From Marixanthotalea marina (GTDB lineage: Bacteria; Bacteroidota; Bacteroidia; Flavobacteriales; Flavobacteriaceae), in contig JAHLEH010000012.1 of the NCBI GenBank assembly GCA_018883545.1, positions 1-64,000 on the forward strand: a stretch of DNA of 64,000 nt. Reading direction: 5' to 3'. The notes beneath the pieces are model-generated. The model saw only the letters and a list, made by a program, of their open reading frames with translations. It was not told the DNA's origin and ran no database searches. The first letter of the stretch is position 1, and every line of letters begins with the position of its first letter. The position numbers and the translations under genes were made by a program. Of the stretch, positions 54,609-64,000 are shown in pieces.

Positions 54609-56270
54609 TTAGCCAACATCTTGAACACGTACATCATCTTCCGATACTTCGGCATCCATTTTTTCTATTTTAATAGCATTAAAATACTTTTTAAGCTCTT
54701 TATTCACTTTAGGAGACAACAACACAAGCCCAATTATATTTGGAAATACCATAGCAAAAATCATGGCATCAGAGAAACCTATAACCGCTTCTAAACTTGA
54801 AGATGCCCCTATTATCAAAAACAACAGAAACAAGACTTTATAAACAGTATCAGAAACTTTTCCTTTTCCAAATAGATATTTCCATGATTGCAACCCATAA
54901 TACGACCAAGAAATCATGGTTGAAATAGCGAATAAAACTACCGCTATGGCAAGCACTATCGAAAAATGTGGTATGGCAGAATCGAATGCCACAGAAGTTA
55001 AATCAACACCACCTATTGGTTCGTTAGTGCCATTTAAAATTACATTACTGGCAGCATCTAAATTTCCATAGGTAAATAGTTTATGCTTGGCATTGGTTAT
55101 GATGATAACAATGGCCGTCATGGTACAAATAATAACGGTATCTACAAAAGGGCCTAACAAAGCTGTTAACCCTTCACTGGCCGGATAACGTGTCTTTACC
55201 GCCGAGTGTGCTATAGACGCCGATCCCACACCGGCTTCATTGGAAAATGCCGCTCTTTGGAAACCAACGATTAAAACTCCAATAACACCACCAAAAGCAG
55301 CATTGGGTTTAATGGCGCCTTCCCAAATTTCATTCATGGCAAACCCAATCATATCATAATTAATACCGAGAATAACCAATCCTGCACCCACATAAACTAT
55401 AGCCATAAAAGGCACCACTTTTTCGGTTACAGAACCAATTCTTCTAATGCCCCCTATAATTACAAGCCCTACAATAAAAGCCAAAACTATTCCTATAAAC
55501 AAACCTGCATTTGGACTTTCTAAATCTATCAAATCGATTAATTGGGATGCGGCCTGGTTAGATTGAAACATGTTACCACCTCCAAATGATCCGCCAATAC
55601 ACATAATGGCAAAAAACACGGCCAAGACTTTCCCAAAACCTTTCATTCCCAATTCACCCAAGCCGGTGGACAAATAATACATGGGGCCTCCATAGGTTTT
55701 TCCTTCCTCGTCAACCTCTCTATACTTAACGCCCAAAGTACATTCTACAAACTTTGAGGCCATTCCTAAAACACCTGCCAATATCATCCAAACAGTAGCA
55801 CCTGGACCTCCAATGGCAATTGCCACTGCTACTCCTGCAATGTTGCCTAAACCAACTGTAGCCGACAATGATGCAGTTAAAGCTTGAAAGTGGGAAACCT
55901 CACCCGGCACCTCTCCTTCTATTTTAACGGCACCTTTTATTTCACCATCTTTTACTTCTATCTCTTCATCGGCTGGTACATGATGATCTAAATGATCATA
56001 CTTACCCATGGCCGTTTTTATACAAATTTTTATATACCTAAAATTAACTCCCTTAAAATATATAGTAAAGAAAAAAGCTCCTACCAATAATATAACAACA
56101 ACAATGGGAACATCCTTACCAGCTATTTGCATAGGGTAAAAAATTAAATCCACAATGGGCTTAGTGTATTTGGCAAAAGCATCGTTTATGGATTCGCCAA
56201 TACTTTTATCTTGGGAAAATGTTATAATTGGAAATATTAAAGTTAGAAGTGAAAGAAAATATTTCTTCAT
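54609..56270 (-). CDS. alanine/glycine:cation symporter
   Basis: A 553-residue AGCS-family transporter with about 11-12 helices. Signature: ATVGLGNIAGVAVAIAIGGPG (about 140-160) and AFSNEAGVGSASIAHSA. It uses sodium to import alanine or glycine. There is an unusually long N-terminus with a signal-like segment. It is followed by the ComEA-like gene. Confidence 0.9.
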   Translation of the reverse strand: MKKYFLSLLTLIFPIITFSQDKSIGESINDAFAKYTKPIVDLIFYPMQIAGKDVPIVVVILLVGAFFFTIYFKGVNFRYIKICIKTAMGKYDHLDHHVPADEEIEVKDGEIKGAVKIEGEVPGEVSHFQALTASLSATVGLGNIAGVAVAIAIGGPGATVWMILAGVLGMASKFVECTLGVKYREVDEEGKTYGGPMYYLSTGLGELGMKGFGKVLAVFFAIMCIGGSFGGGNMFQSNQAASQLIDLIDLESPNAGLFIGIVLAFIVGLVIIGGIRRIGSVTEKVVPFMAIVYVGAGLVILGINYDMIGFAMNEIWEGAIKPNAAFGGVIGVLIVGFQRAAFSNEAGVGSASIAHSAVKTRYPASEGLTALLGPFVDTVIICTMTAIVIIITNAKHKLFTYGNLDAASNVILNGTNEPIGGVDLTSVAFDSAIPHFSIVLAIAVVLFAISTMISWSYYGLQSWKYLFGKGKVSDTVYKVLFLLFLIIGASSSLEAVIGFSDAMIFAMVFPNIIGLVLLSPKVNKELKKYFNAIKIEKMDAEVSEDDVRVQDVG

Positions 56271-56367
56271 AAATGGCTGTTATTTTTTGAAGTTTTAATT
56301 GGTTTGAAAGCAAGATGCTAAAAAAAAACGGTTTTATAAAACATCTGTTGTTAAAATCAGTAATTCG

Positions 56368-57387
56368 CTAATCAATATTATACTCATAATTTAGAGCTTT
56401 AATCTGTTCTGGGCGGCCTAAAACAATTATTTTCGATTCGGGTTCTAACCGGATTTCAGCTTCAGGATTAACTGTGTATTCGCCATTGGCATCCTTGTAC
56501 CCAATAACGGTACAACCAGTTTTTCTCCTTAAATCCAAATCTTTAATAGTTCCAACCGCACCTTTAGAACTTAGCTTTTCTACAGCTATTTCTTCTATGT
56601 TTATATTCGATTTACCAACAATGGATAAGTTATCTATAAACTCCATGAGACCTGGAACCACAACTAAAGAAGCCATGTGGTCGCCACCAATCCTATCGGG
56701 CATTATCACATTGTTTGCGCCTGCAAATTTCAACTTTTCATATGAAGAATCTTGGGATGCCCGACTAATAATATTGATGTCTTTGTTTATTTGCCTGGTT
56801 GTTAGTACAACAAACAAGTTATCGGCATCGTTGGGCAATGCAGAAATAAAACTAGATGCCCTATGAACACCAGCCTGTATTAGTATTTCATCTTCATTCG
56901 CATTTCCTATTACATACGGTACATCGTCCATTTGCAAACGTTCCTCAATAGCTTTTTCTTTTTCTATAACCACAAATGGTTTTTTATGTGCTAAAAGCTT
57001 GCGAGCGGCTTGTTTCCCATTTCTACCATAGCCACAAATAATAACATGGTTTTTAAAGCTATCTATTTGTCTTTGCATCTTCTTATATTTTAGTTCTTCA
57101 ATATTATTTTTACTTAGTATATATTCAGTTATTACCGAAAGTGCGTAACCAACAATTACCACACTTGCCAATATTAAAAATATAGTAAAAATCCTAGCTT
57201 GCTCGTTAAGCGGTTCTACTTCCCCAAAACCAACAGTGGTCATGGTTATAACCGTCATGTAAAGAGCATCTACAAAACTGTAATTGGACAAAAACATATA
57301 ACCTACAATTCCAACAAACAGTATAGCTACCATTAAAAAAATTGCAGTATAAATTTTAGTTTTGAATAAATTTATAATTGGAATCAT
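56368..57387 (-). CDS. two-helix potassium channel with RCK domain
   Basis: A 339-residue channel: two transmembrane helices flank a pore loop with selectivity filter TVGFG (51-55), followed by an RCK/TrkA-N Rossmann domain (CGYGRNGKQAARKLL near 115) and a TrkA-C domain. It resembles bacterial KchA/MthK-like channels gated by nucleotide or ion. It exports or imports K+ at the inner membrane. Confidence 0.9.
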   Translation of the reverse strand: MIPIINLFKTKIYTAIFLMVAILFVGIVGYMFLSNYSFVDALYMTVITMTTVGFGEVEPLNEQARIFTIFLILASVVIVGYALSVITEYILSKNNIEELKYKKMQRQIDSFKNHVIICGYGRNGKQAARKLLAHKKPFVVIEKEKAIEERLQMDDVPYVIGNANEDEILIQAGVHRASSFISALPNDADNLFVVLTTRQINKDINIISRASQDSSYEKLKFAGANNVIMPDRIGGDHMASLVVVPGLMEFIDNLSIVGKSNINIEEIAVEKLSSKGAVGTIKDLDLRRKTGCTVIGYKDANGEYTVNPEAEIRLEPESKIIVLGRPEQIKALNYEYNID

Positions 57388-57393
57388 ATACTA

Positions 57394-57621
57394 TTACAAA
57401 TCAAAAACCGATGACCTTTTAGTATAAAGCATGTCTTTTATTCGCATCCAAAAAGCCAAAAACAGGTAAAGCGCAAATCCAAAACCCAGGGTTACAAACG
57501 TTAAATACATAAATGACGTTCTTACTACTTTAGCCCTTATACCCAATCTGTCGGCAATTCGTTGGCAAACATAATAGCCTCTTTTTTGAAAATACAATAA
57601 CGCTTTATAAAAAATATTCAT
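57394..57621 (-). CDS. PspC-domain small membrane protein
   Basis: A 75-residue protein with the PspC fold: GYYVCQRIADRLGIRAKVVRTSFM, then one or two helices (LYLFLAFWMRIKD). It may sense membrane stress. It is 6 bases upstream of the channel gene and 12 bases after the DUF2851 gene. Confidence 0.87.
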   Translation of the reverse strand: MNIFYKALLYFQKRGYYVCQRIADRLGIRAKVVRTSFMYLTFVTLGFGFALYLFLAFWMRIKDMLYTKRSSVFDL

Positions 57622-57633
57622 GCTGCAAGTTAA

Positions 57634-58908
57634 TCAATTACTCTGTAAAAGCGAACTGCCAATAGCACATTGCAAACACTTATTTTTGTTACAGTATTCA
57701 TTTTTTAGCTGAAGTAATGCTTGCGATTGTAAAGCAGAACTTGAAACCGGTTTTAATGAATTGAATTTTTCAATAATACTGTTTTTCTCAGATGAAATAG
57801 ATTCGATTAAGCTAATTATTGATTCTTCAATATTGTGCCCTTGAAATTTTGCATAGCTAAATTTTAAAGGAATTATAGCGTTGATTAATAGCAAATCGAC
57901 AAAAGCCTTGGTCAATACCTTTTTTGTGGTTTTTGAGGATTTATTAAACGTGTAATGCGATTCCCAAAATGGGGATGTAGAAACCGAAAACAAATCATAA
58001 AAACCTTCCAAAGTATTTATTTCTATAATTTTTGAAAATAAGTTCTGGTTTTCATGGTATAATGTTGCCAATTGAGACAACCGAATGGTCGGAAAATTAG
58101 ATGGGCGCAATCTAAAAAATTGAACAGTGGCTACACTTTCGTTTTTAAGTGAAAACTTTTGTTTTAAAAATTTATATTCTTTTTGAAGTTCAAAATAATA
58201 GGGATTTTGAATATCTTCCTCCAGCATACCTGCTTGACCATAAAATAAAGCTTCCAAAATGATTAATTCGGATTGACTTTTTCTAATGATTGAGAAATCT
58301 ATACTTTCTGAAATACTTAAAAAAGCATCTCCATTTACTTTCAAACCAAAATTTTTGGCCATCATTTTAAACAAAACAGCTTCCCAATCATTTTTTGAAA
58401 ATGCCAACAACCGGTTAATATCCTCAGACTTCCGTTCCAAGCGTTCAAAATATAAACGTTCTAGCCAATTCTTAATTTTAAAATTGTTGATACTCGGAAA
58501 ATCATGTTCACAATTAATCCATTTATCAGATTTTGAGAAGAGTTTTTCGTAATTGTTCAAAGTTAATTTAGACACATAAGGTTTTAGTTCCAGTGTTGGA
58601 ATAACCGAATTGTCTTTTCTAAAAACATCAGTATCGTGTTCCCAAACCACATGAAGTATAACATTATCATAAGTCTTATCAAGTTCGTGGTTATGCAAAT
58701 ACCAATCGGATGAATTAATATGAATCTCTACATTACCAGCCCATAGCTGATCGCCTATTTTCAACTTGGCATTAAAAAAATCGGGGCCTGCATTAAAATT
58801 ATGTTGCCCAACCGATCGTATGGAAATGGCATCACCATGCGTGGTTTTTATTTTAGAAATATCAAGCTTTTTATATTTCCAGATGTAATGTAAAAAATCT
58901 TCTTGCAT
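57634..58908 (-). CDS. DUF2851 family protein
   Basis: A 424-residue protein of the DUF2851 family, restricted mainly to Bacteroidota. It begins MQEDFLHYIWKYKKLD and has GNVEIHINSSDWYLHNHELD near 75-95, and ends with a Cys-rich CNKNKCLQCAIG. Such Cys may bind metal. No function is known. Confidence 0.88.
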   Translation of the reverse strand: MQEDFLHYIWKYKKLDISKIKTTHGDAISIRSVGQHNFNAGPDFFNAKLKIGDQLWAGNVEIHINSSDWYLHNHELDKTYDNVILHVVWEHDTDVFRKDNSVIPTLELKPYVSKLTLNNYEKLFSKSDKWINCEHDFPSINNFKIKNWLERLYFERLERKSEDINRLLAFSKNDWEAVLFKMMAKNFGLKVNGDAFLSISESIDFSIIRKSQSELIILEALFYGQAGMLEEDIQNPYYFELQKEYKFLKQKFSLKNESVATVQFFRLRPSNFPTIRLSQLATLYHENQNLFSKIIEINTLEGFYDLFSVSTSPFWESHYTFNKSSKTTKKVLTKAFVDLLLINAIIPLKFSYAKFQGHNIEESIISLIESISSEKNSIIEKFNSLKPVSSSALQSQALLQLKNEYCNKNKCLQCAIGSSLLQSN

Positions 58909-58977
58909 GACTTAAAAGTAGGAAAAGTTTTAAAAACATTTAAAAGTTCATGATTAATTTTTTCATCAAAAAACAAT

Positions 58978-58985
58978 TAACTTTG
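58978..58985 (+). promoter_or_regulatory. predicted -7 box of the DUF2721 gene
   Basis: TAACTTTG matches TAnnTTTG, 15 bases before the ATG at 59001. It supports that start over the upstream ATG at 58950. Confidence 0.5.
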
Positions 58986-59000
58986 AATGAAACTAATTTT

Positions 59001-59396
59001 ATGGAAGATTTAACCCTTACAACACCTGCGCTTTTATTTTCGGCCATTTCACTTATTATGCTGGCCTATACCAATCGGTTTTTGGCCTATGCGGCCGTGG
59101 TTAGGAACCTACACGATAAATACCTTAAGAAAAAAGACAAGCAACTAATAAGACAAATAGAAAACATTAAGAAGCGCCTATACCTAACCCGCTCTATGCA
59201 AATTTTTGGTATTAGTAGTTTGTTGCTTTGTGTACTTACCATGTTCCTAATTTATATAAAACAACAAACTATTGCTATTTGGATATTTGGCATTGCCTTG
59301 GTGCTTTTAATTATTTCACTGGCATTGCTGATTAAAGAAATACAGATTTCTGTAAAAGCACTAGAACACCATATAAGTGATATTGAAAATAACTAA
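59001..59396 (+). CDS. DUF2721 membrane protein
   Basis: The start MEDLTLTTPALLF (59001) is chosen since DUF2721 members begin like this. The 131-residue product has three transmembrane helices (about 8-26, 67-85, 90-110) joined by a Lys-rich loop (LKKKDKQLIRQ). The role is unknown. Confidence 0.85.
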   Translation: MEDLTLTTPALLFSAISLIMLAYTNRFLAYAAVVRNLHDKYLKKKDKQLIRQIENIKKRLYLTRSMQIFGISSLLLCVLTMFLIYIKQQTIAIWIFGIALVLLIISLALLIKEIQISVKALEHHISDIENN

Positions 59397-59423
59397 GTGC
59401 GTTGGATTATAAAAAATGTAAGA

Positions 59424-60278
59424 CTATGACAAAACAGATTCCTGATTAATACTTATAAGTGGAATGTTGGCACTATCTTCCAAACGTTTTACAAGGTCGC
59501 GATGGAATAAATTTTTCCATACCACCCTTTTTTCGCGCTCTAGCATTCCTAAAATATTAACGTCCTGTTCTTTTAGATAATTTTTAAGTGTTTCAAAAAC
59601 ATCATCATCATAGATAATTTTTAATTCGATATTTGATGTTGGAAACTGTGAATTCAGTTTGGTTCTAAAAGCCTCAATTTTAGACATCGATACATCATCC
59701 TGTTTTTCTGAAACATGCACCACTTCCAACTTTGCAACTATAGAGCCAAATACATCACAAATTTTTTTAATAGCCATAATGTCTTCATCGGCCAAAGTGG
59801 TGGCGTAAACCAAATTTTCGAATGCTTCAAGTTTTGATCCATCAGGAACTGCAACTACCGGAATGTTTGATTTTGATATCAACGTTTTAGTTGTACTTCC
59901 TAAAAGCAATTCTTTTAAAGCACTCATGCCATTTACCCCCAACACCAAGAGTGATGCTTGCACGCTGTTGGCATAATTGAGTATTTCATTTTCCACATCA
60001 TCGCCACTTTTAACCTCTAGAGTCACATTTTGCGAACTAAAATGAGCCCCTAAGTGTTTCGTACAAAATTCACTCAACAACTTTTGATATGCTTGATAAG
60101 CACCGCTTTCAAAATCGGAGAACGTTGGTTTTGGCACGTCACTGTTCCATATAGTAGGATATTCAATAATATTTAAGATTATCAATTCTGCATTAATTTT
60201 TTTGCTTAATGCGTATGCATATTTTAAAGCAGATACAGAATTTTTTGAGTAATCCGTTGCACATACTATTTTTTTCAT
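59424..60278 (-). CDS. tandem universal stress protein
   Basis: A 284-residue protein with two UspA domains. The first (1-145) keeps the ATP-binding motif GVNGMSALKELLLGST (G-x2-G-x9-GST); the second (about 150-284) is degenerate (GMLEREKRV, no GS). Tandem Usp proteins with one active site often sense nucleotides. A TACATTTG box (60305-60312) precedes it. Confidence 0.92.
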   Translation of the reverse strand: MKKIVCATDYSKNSVSALKYAYALSKKINAELIILNIIEYPTIWNSDVPKPTFSDFESGAYQAYQKLLSEFCTKHLGAHFSSQNVTLEVKSGDDVENEILNYANSVQASLLVLGVNGMSALKELLLGSTTKTLISKSNIPVVAVPDGSKLEAFENLVYATTLADEDIMAIKKICDVFGSIVAKLEVVHVSEKQDDVSMSKIEAFRTKLNSQFPTSNIELKIIYDDDVFETLKNYLKEQDVNILGMLEREKRVVWKNLFHRDLVKRLEDSANIPLISINQESVLS

Positions 60279-60304
60279 AAAGACATGGTTTTTAAAATGA
60301 TACT

Positions 60305-60312
60305 CAAATGTA
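60305..60312 (-). promoter_or_regulatory. predicted -7 box of the universal stress gene
   Basis: TACATTTG on the minus strand matches TAnnTTTG, 26 bases before the ATG at 60278. No TTG is found upstream. Confidence 0.45.
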
Positions 60313-60525
60313 TATGTTAATCTCGTTTGAACCTATGATAGTTATCATAAACAATTATTTTTAAGTCAAGTTTAAATAATTATCAAAAAAAGCACTTATT
60401 TTAGAGCTGTTTGATTTACTAAAATCAACATATAGCCCTTAATTTAAGAAATTAAGTTGAGAATAAAGTATTGAAAAAACAAAAGATTAAAAATTAAAAA
60501 CAATTAAAACCTCTAAACTAAAAGC

Positions 60526-61080
60526 ATGAAACGTACACTAAACAAAATCTATATTATAGCATTCATTTCCATTTTTACCATATGCGAAACAGAAGCGCAA
60601 ACTGATGCTAACAACGATGACACCTCCATTTATAAAGATTTTAAAACAGAGCATGTCTGGGACGCTAAAGTAACTATTGGCAATGCTATAAGTTTGGGCG
60701 AGAGTAAACATGGCGGTAGAAACATAATCCCCATAACTGGCGGTACTTTTGAAGGCCCCAAAATTAAAGGAGAGGTTTTACCCTATGGTGCCGATTGGCA
60801 ATTGGTTCGTCCTGATGGCGATGTTGAATTGAATGCGCGATATCTTTTAAAAACTGATGATGGTGTAACAATTCAGGTCATCAACAAGGTACTTATTCAT
60901 AATGGCGTAGTAGATGGAAAACCAGAAAGCTACATAAAATCTGTTATAGATTTAGAAGCGCCAAAAGGCAGTCCTTACGAATATTTAAATCATGCTATTT
61001 TTTTAGGCACTTTAACAATTCCGGCAACAAAGCCAGGTGAAACACCATATGTAATTATTGGGGTTTATAAGGTTTTATAA
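60526..61080 (+). CDS. exported DUF3237 protein
   Basis: A 184-residue protein with a signal peptide (AFISIFTICETEAQ). The DUF3237 core (EHVWDAKVTIGNAI, GGTFEGPKIKGEVLPYGADW, LNARYLLKTDDG) resembles lyase-like beta-barrel proteins of unknown action. It precedes the DUF3500 gene by 119 bases on the same strand. Confidence 0.85.
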   Translation: MKRTLNKIYIIAFISIFTICETEAQTDANNDDTSIYKDFKTEHVWDAKVTIGNAISLGESKHGGRNIIPITGGTFEGPKIKGEVLPYGADWQLVRPDGDVELNARYLLKTDDGVTIQVINKVLIHNGVVDGKPESYIKSVIDLEAPKGSPYEYLNHAIFLGTLTIPATKPGETPYVIIGVYKVL

Positions 61081-61199
61081 AAATTAAGCCGTAAAATTGA
61101 AATCAATAATAGTTCACAGTTATAATTTTTTGTCAGGCACTTTCCTTTGCTTGACATTTCTGTTGATAGTTTTACTATTTCATTTTAAAATTTTAAATC

Positions 61200-62420
61200 A
61201 TGTTTAAGAATCTTGTGCTAATTTTAATTCCTATTATAATTGGAATTTCGTCTTGTAAAACCAAACAGTCTAATAAAAGTGCTGACCAAGAAACTGAGTT
61301 TAAAACTGACTTTGAGGTAGACGAAAATAGTTTTATGATGAAAATGCAATCAAACGCATTGCAAGAGCCTTACAAAGGAATTTTCACATCTTCAAATGAT
61401 GAACATAATTTATTCCCGATTAAATCAACCGGTGTTTCTACAAAACCAATAATTAATGCAGCAGTAAAATTTATTAAATCACTTTCTAATAGGCAGGCTG
61501 AAAAAACTGTTTTTCAAATTGAAGATGACGAATGGCGCAAGTGGTCTAATGTAGATAATGGCATTTATGAACGACAAGGGATATCACTTAAGGAAATGAA
61601 CAAGAACCAGCGCACTTTAGCTTTTAAACTCATGCAGGAAGCATTAAGTGCAAAAGGATTACAACTATCTAAAGACATAATGAAAACCGACCAAACACTA
61701 AGGGAAATCAATAATAACAATCCAATGTTTGATGAAGACCTTTATTATTTCACAATTATGGGGACACCTTCAGCAATTGAGCCTTGGGGTTGGCAAATTG
61801 ATGGTCATCATTTAGTTATTAATTATTTTGTGCTAGGTGATCAGGTGGTCATGACGCCTACTTTTATGGGTGGCGAACCAATTATTACTGAAACTGGTAA
61901 ATACAAAGGAAACACACTATTTCAAGATGAACAGAACCTTGGGTTAAAATTTATAAACTCACTTTCTTTGGAGCAACAAAAAGAAGCCATTATCAATTCT
62001 GAAAAAAACAATAACAATATAAAAGCCGAAGCTTTCAAAGACAATATAACACTTGATTATGAAGGCATAAAAGGGGATAAACTAACTGATGAACAAAAAA
62101 CATCTTTACTGCACTTAATTAATCAATATATATCTAACATGCGAGAAGGCCATGCTACAGTTAAGATGGAAGAGGTTGAAAATCATTTTAAAGAAACTTA
62201 TTTTTCTTGGGTTGGTGAATTAGATGAAGACGCTGTTTTTTATTATAGGATCCATAGCCCCGTTGTATTGATTGAGTTTGATCACCAACGTCCAGTTGGA
62301 GTAAGAGGAAACGGAAGGGAAGTTTCAAGAAATCATATTCATACTGTAGTAAGAACCCCAAACGGAAATGATTATGGTAAAGATTTATTAAAACAACACT
62401 TAGAAAGTCATCATCACTAA
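61200..62420 (+). CDS. DUF3500 lipoprotein
   Basis: A 406-residue lipoprotein (lipobox IGISSC, Cys about 19) of the DUF3500 family. Hallmarks: PWGWQIDGHHLVINYFVLGDQVVMTPTF-like block with GWQIDGHHLVINYF, and the end DHQRPVGVRG...HIHTVVRTPNGNDYG. Several His may bind metal. Function unknown. It ends 4 bases before the convergent SDR stop. Confidence 0.88.
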   Translation: MFKNLVLILIPIIIGISSCKTKQSNKSADQETEFKTDFEVDENSFMMKMQSNALQEPYKGIFTSSNDEHNLFPIKSTGVSTKPIINAAVKFIKSLSNRQAEKTVFQIEDDEWRKWSNVDNGIYERQGISLKEMNKNQRTLAFKLMQEALSAKGLQLSKDIMKTDQTLREINNNNPMFDEDLYYFTIMGTPSAIEPWGWQIDGHHLVINYFVLGDQVVMTPTFMGGEPIITETGKYKGNTLFQDEQNLGLKFINSLSLEQQKEAIINSEKNNNNIKAEAFKDNITLDYEGIKGDKLTDEQKTSLLHLINQYISNMREGHATVKMEEVENHFKETYFSWVGELDEDAVFYYRIHSPVVLIEFDHQRPVGVRGNGREVSRNHIHTVVRTPNGNDYGKDLLKQHLESHHH

Positions 62421-62424
62421 AAAA

Positions 62425-63105
62425 TCAAGGCGTAGAATTAGACACTTGCAGTAGTTTACCGTTGTAATATTTTTGCCCATTAAGTGCAAAATCAAAAATA
62501 TAGCTTGCCATTTCTAAAGCAGAAGTTGGTGCTTTATAACCAGGAAACGCTTCTTCCAACATTTCGGTTTGTACAGCACCTAAAGCCAATACGTTAAAAG
62601 AAGTGCCCGAATCTTTATATTCCTCTGCCAGTAATTCGGTTAAATTAATGACTGCTGCCTTACTGGAACTATAAGCTGCCAAGCCAGGAAACTTCATACT
62701 ACCCTGAACACCACCCATAGAACTGATGGTTACAACGTGGCTGCCTTGTTTCATAAAAGGTAAAACTGTTTTGGTTAATTGGGCAACGCCATACACATTG
62801 GTTTTATATACCGTTTCAAAATCGGCCATAGAAAGTTCCTGAAAAGATTTATTGATAAGTCTTCCCGCATTGTTAATCAACACATCTACCTGTTTCCAAT
62901 TATTTTTTATAAAATCGGTCACTTTTTTATAACCTTTGGCATCACTTAAATCAAACGGAAATGCAGTAACGTTTTTCAGCTCTAAACTTTTAACGGGGTT
63001 ATCATTTCGCGAAAGCGCCAAAACCTGATGTCCAGACTCTGCAAACTTTTTAACTAACTCGAGACCAATACCCCTACTTGTTCCTGTAATTACAACATTA
63101 CCCAT
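62425..63105 (-). CDS. short-chain dehydrogenase/reductase
   Basis: A 226-residue NAD(P)-dependent oxidoreductase: TGTSRGIG (9-16 region) binds cofactor, NNAG follows, and the catalytic Ser/Tyr/Lys are near SSMGG and YSSSKAAV. Substrate unknown. Its start overlaps the M28 peptidase stop by 8 bases. Confidence 0.9.
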   Translation of the reverse strand: MGNVVITGTSRGIGLELVKKFAESGHQVLALSRNDNPVKSLELKNVTAFPFDLSDAKGYKKVTDFIKNNWKQVDVLINNAGRLINKSFQELSMADFETVYKTNVYGVAQLTKTVLPFMKQGSHVVTISSMGGVQGSMKFPGLAAYSSSKAAVINLTELLAEEYKDSGTSFNVLALGAVQTEMLEEAFPGYKAPTSALEMASYIFDFALNGQKYYNGKLLQVSNSTP

Positions 63106-64000
63106 TATTCAGTTTTATTTCTTTGGTTGGCGTATTACAAATAGTTTCAATTACCGGTAACATAGCATTTGTAAAATTGACCATGTGCTCAAAATCCAAT
63201 TTATCCACTTCATCATCTACATGGTGGTAATAATCGTAATTGGATACATCACTACACGAAATGGTTTGGCAAGGCACCTTAAACTCTTCATAAAAATAAA
63301 AATTATCCGAACGCTCAAACAAATTTCTTTCTTTCGATAGCCTAGACAAGCCTGTTAAGTTATCATTGTTCGCATACTCATTTATTTTTTGGGACATATT
63401 AGACAAATCATAACCTGTAACAAATGCCATATAATCCCTATCTTTAAAGGGCACGCCTGTCATTTCAAAATTAAGCATCGTATATAAATCTATACCCTCT
63501 TCTTTTAATCTTTTTGCCAAATGTTTAGAACCCAACATACCTTTTTCTTCCGCTGAAAAAAAGGCAACTATAATACTTCGCTTATTCTTTTTTGCTTTTG
63601 CCAATCGTTGAGCCAAAAGTAAAACCGTACTTGTTCCTGATGCATTGTCGTTGGCGCCATTGGCTATTTCATCATCTCCAACATGTTCTGCTGTAGTTCC
63701 CAAATGATCATAATGCGCACCGATTATAACCACTTCATTTTTTAGTTTGGGGTCTGTACCTTCAATATACCCCACAATATTATAAAGATCGAGAGCACTC
63801 CATTTAAAGTTATCACGATAGGTTTCAAAATACGGCTTAATGTTATTTTTCTTGAAAACATTTTCAAGATAAACGGCTGCTTTTTCTATGCCAACACTGG
63901 CTATATCACGGCCTTCCAATTCATCTGATGCTAGGTAAGAAGTAACAACTCTTAACTCTTCTTCTGATACATCATCATTTTCAAAAATTTTAAAGCCTAA
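63098..64000 (-). CDS. M28 family zinc peptidase (partial, runs off window)
   Basis: An aminopeptidase-type metalloprotease. The visible 300 residues are the C-terminal part: the frame is open to the window edge (64000), so the true start lies outside; an apparent start at 63919 is a TTG inside SDELEGRD. Zinc ligands: GAHYDHLG (His), NDNASG (Asp), FSAEEKGMLG (Glu pair) and YYHHVDD (His). Cleaves N-terminal amino acids from exported peptides. Confidence 0.9.
   Translation of the reverse strand, partial: LGFKIFENDDVSEEELRVVTSYLASDELEGRDIASVGIEKAAVYLENVFKKNNIKPYFETYRDNFKWSALDLYNIVGYIEGTDPKLKNEVVIIGAHYDHLGTTAEHVGDDEIANGANDNASGTSTVLLLAQRLAKAKKNKRSIIVAFFSAEEKGMLGSKHLAKRLKEEGIDLYTMLNFEMTGVPFKDRDYMAFVTGYDLSNMSQKINEYANNDNLTGLSRLSKERNLFERSDNFYFYEEFKVPCQTISCSDVSNYDYYHHVDDEVDKLDFEHMVNFTNAMLPVIETICNTPTKEIKLNNG

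Noticed and set aside
61131-61152. Sigma-54-like AGGCAC..TTGC before the DUF3500 gene
   Set aside because: GG and GC are separated by 11 bases rather than 10, which is not tolerated by sigma-54.

Overview
The window looks like a chromosomal segment of a marine-type member of the Flavobacteriaceae (phylum Bacteroidota). The support is low GC, the Bacteroidota promoter form (TTG, 18-19 bases, TAnnTTTG), near absence of Shine-Dalgarno sequences except at rpsU, TonB-dependent receptor and lipoprotein genes, and families typical of the group (DUF4295, DUF2851, DUF4369, DUF3467, flavobacterial RpoB/RpoC). No genus is claimed.

Layout. (1) 1-3020: a small accessory stretch, all on the + strand. A penicillin-acylase gene and a mazEF toxin-antitoxin pair lie between long imperfect palindromes, and two stop codons sit inside those palindromes, so it resembles gene cassettes. 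(2) 3212-8053: a minus-strand export/uptake operon with a DUF4331 protein split into two genes, a TPR lipoprotein and a TonB-dependent receptor. (3) 8237-23000: housekeeping genes (rimO, ftsY, rpmB-rpmG-DUF4295, cinA, an Hpt protein, an exonuclease, a 2-oxoacid dehydrogenase E2, recR, a sodium symporter, fabH) plus a decayed glycosyltransferase scar near 19000. (4) 23100-36990: htpG behind a sigma-54-like promoter, a DEAD-box helicase, a D-Ala-D-Ala dipeptidase preceded by two tandem structured-RNA candidates, a class A penicillin-binding protein, idi, a QueD-like gene and prfC. (5) 36993-52521: the core expression cluster on the minus strand: rpsU, xer recombinase, hpf, tRNA-Thr, tRNA-Tyr, tRNA-Gly, tRNA-Thr, tuf, tRNA-Trp, secE, nusG, rplKAJL, rpoB, rpoC. 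(6) 52540-64000: an acyl-CoA dehydrogenase, a ComEA-like protein, an alanine/glycine symporter, a potassium channel, stress proteins, secreted DUF3237 and DUF3500 proteins, an SDR and an M28 peptidase cut by the window edge.

How they work together: region 5 is the transcription and translation core, and its tRNA-tuf-secE-nusG-rpl-rpo order matches Escherichia coli. Region 2 probably makes one envelope system. Region 1 is the only part with a clear mobile character. No CRISPR array, rRNA operon, prophage or complete insertion sequence was seen.
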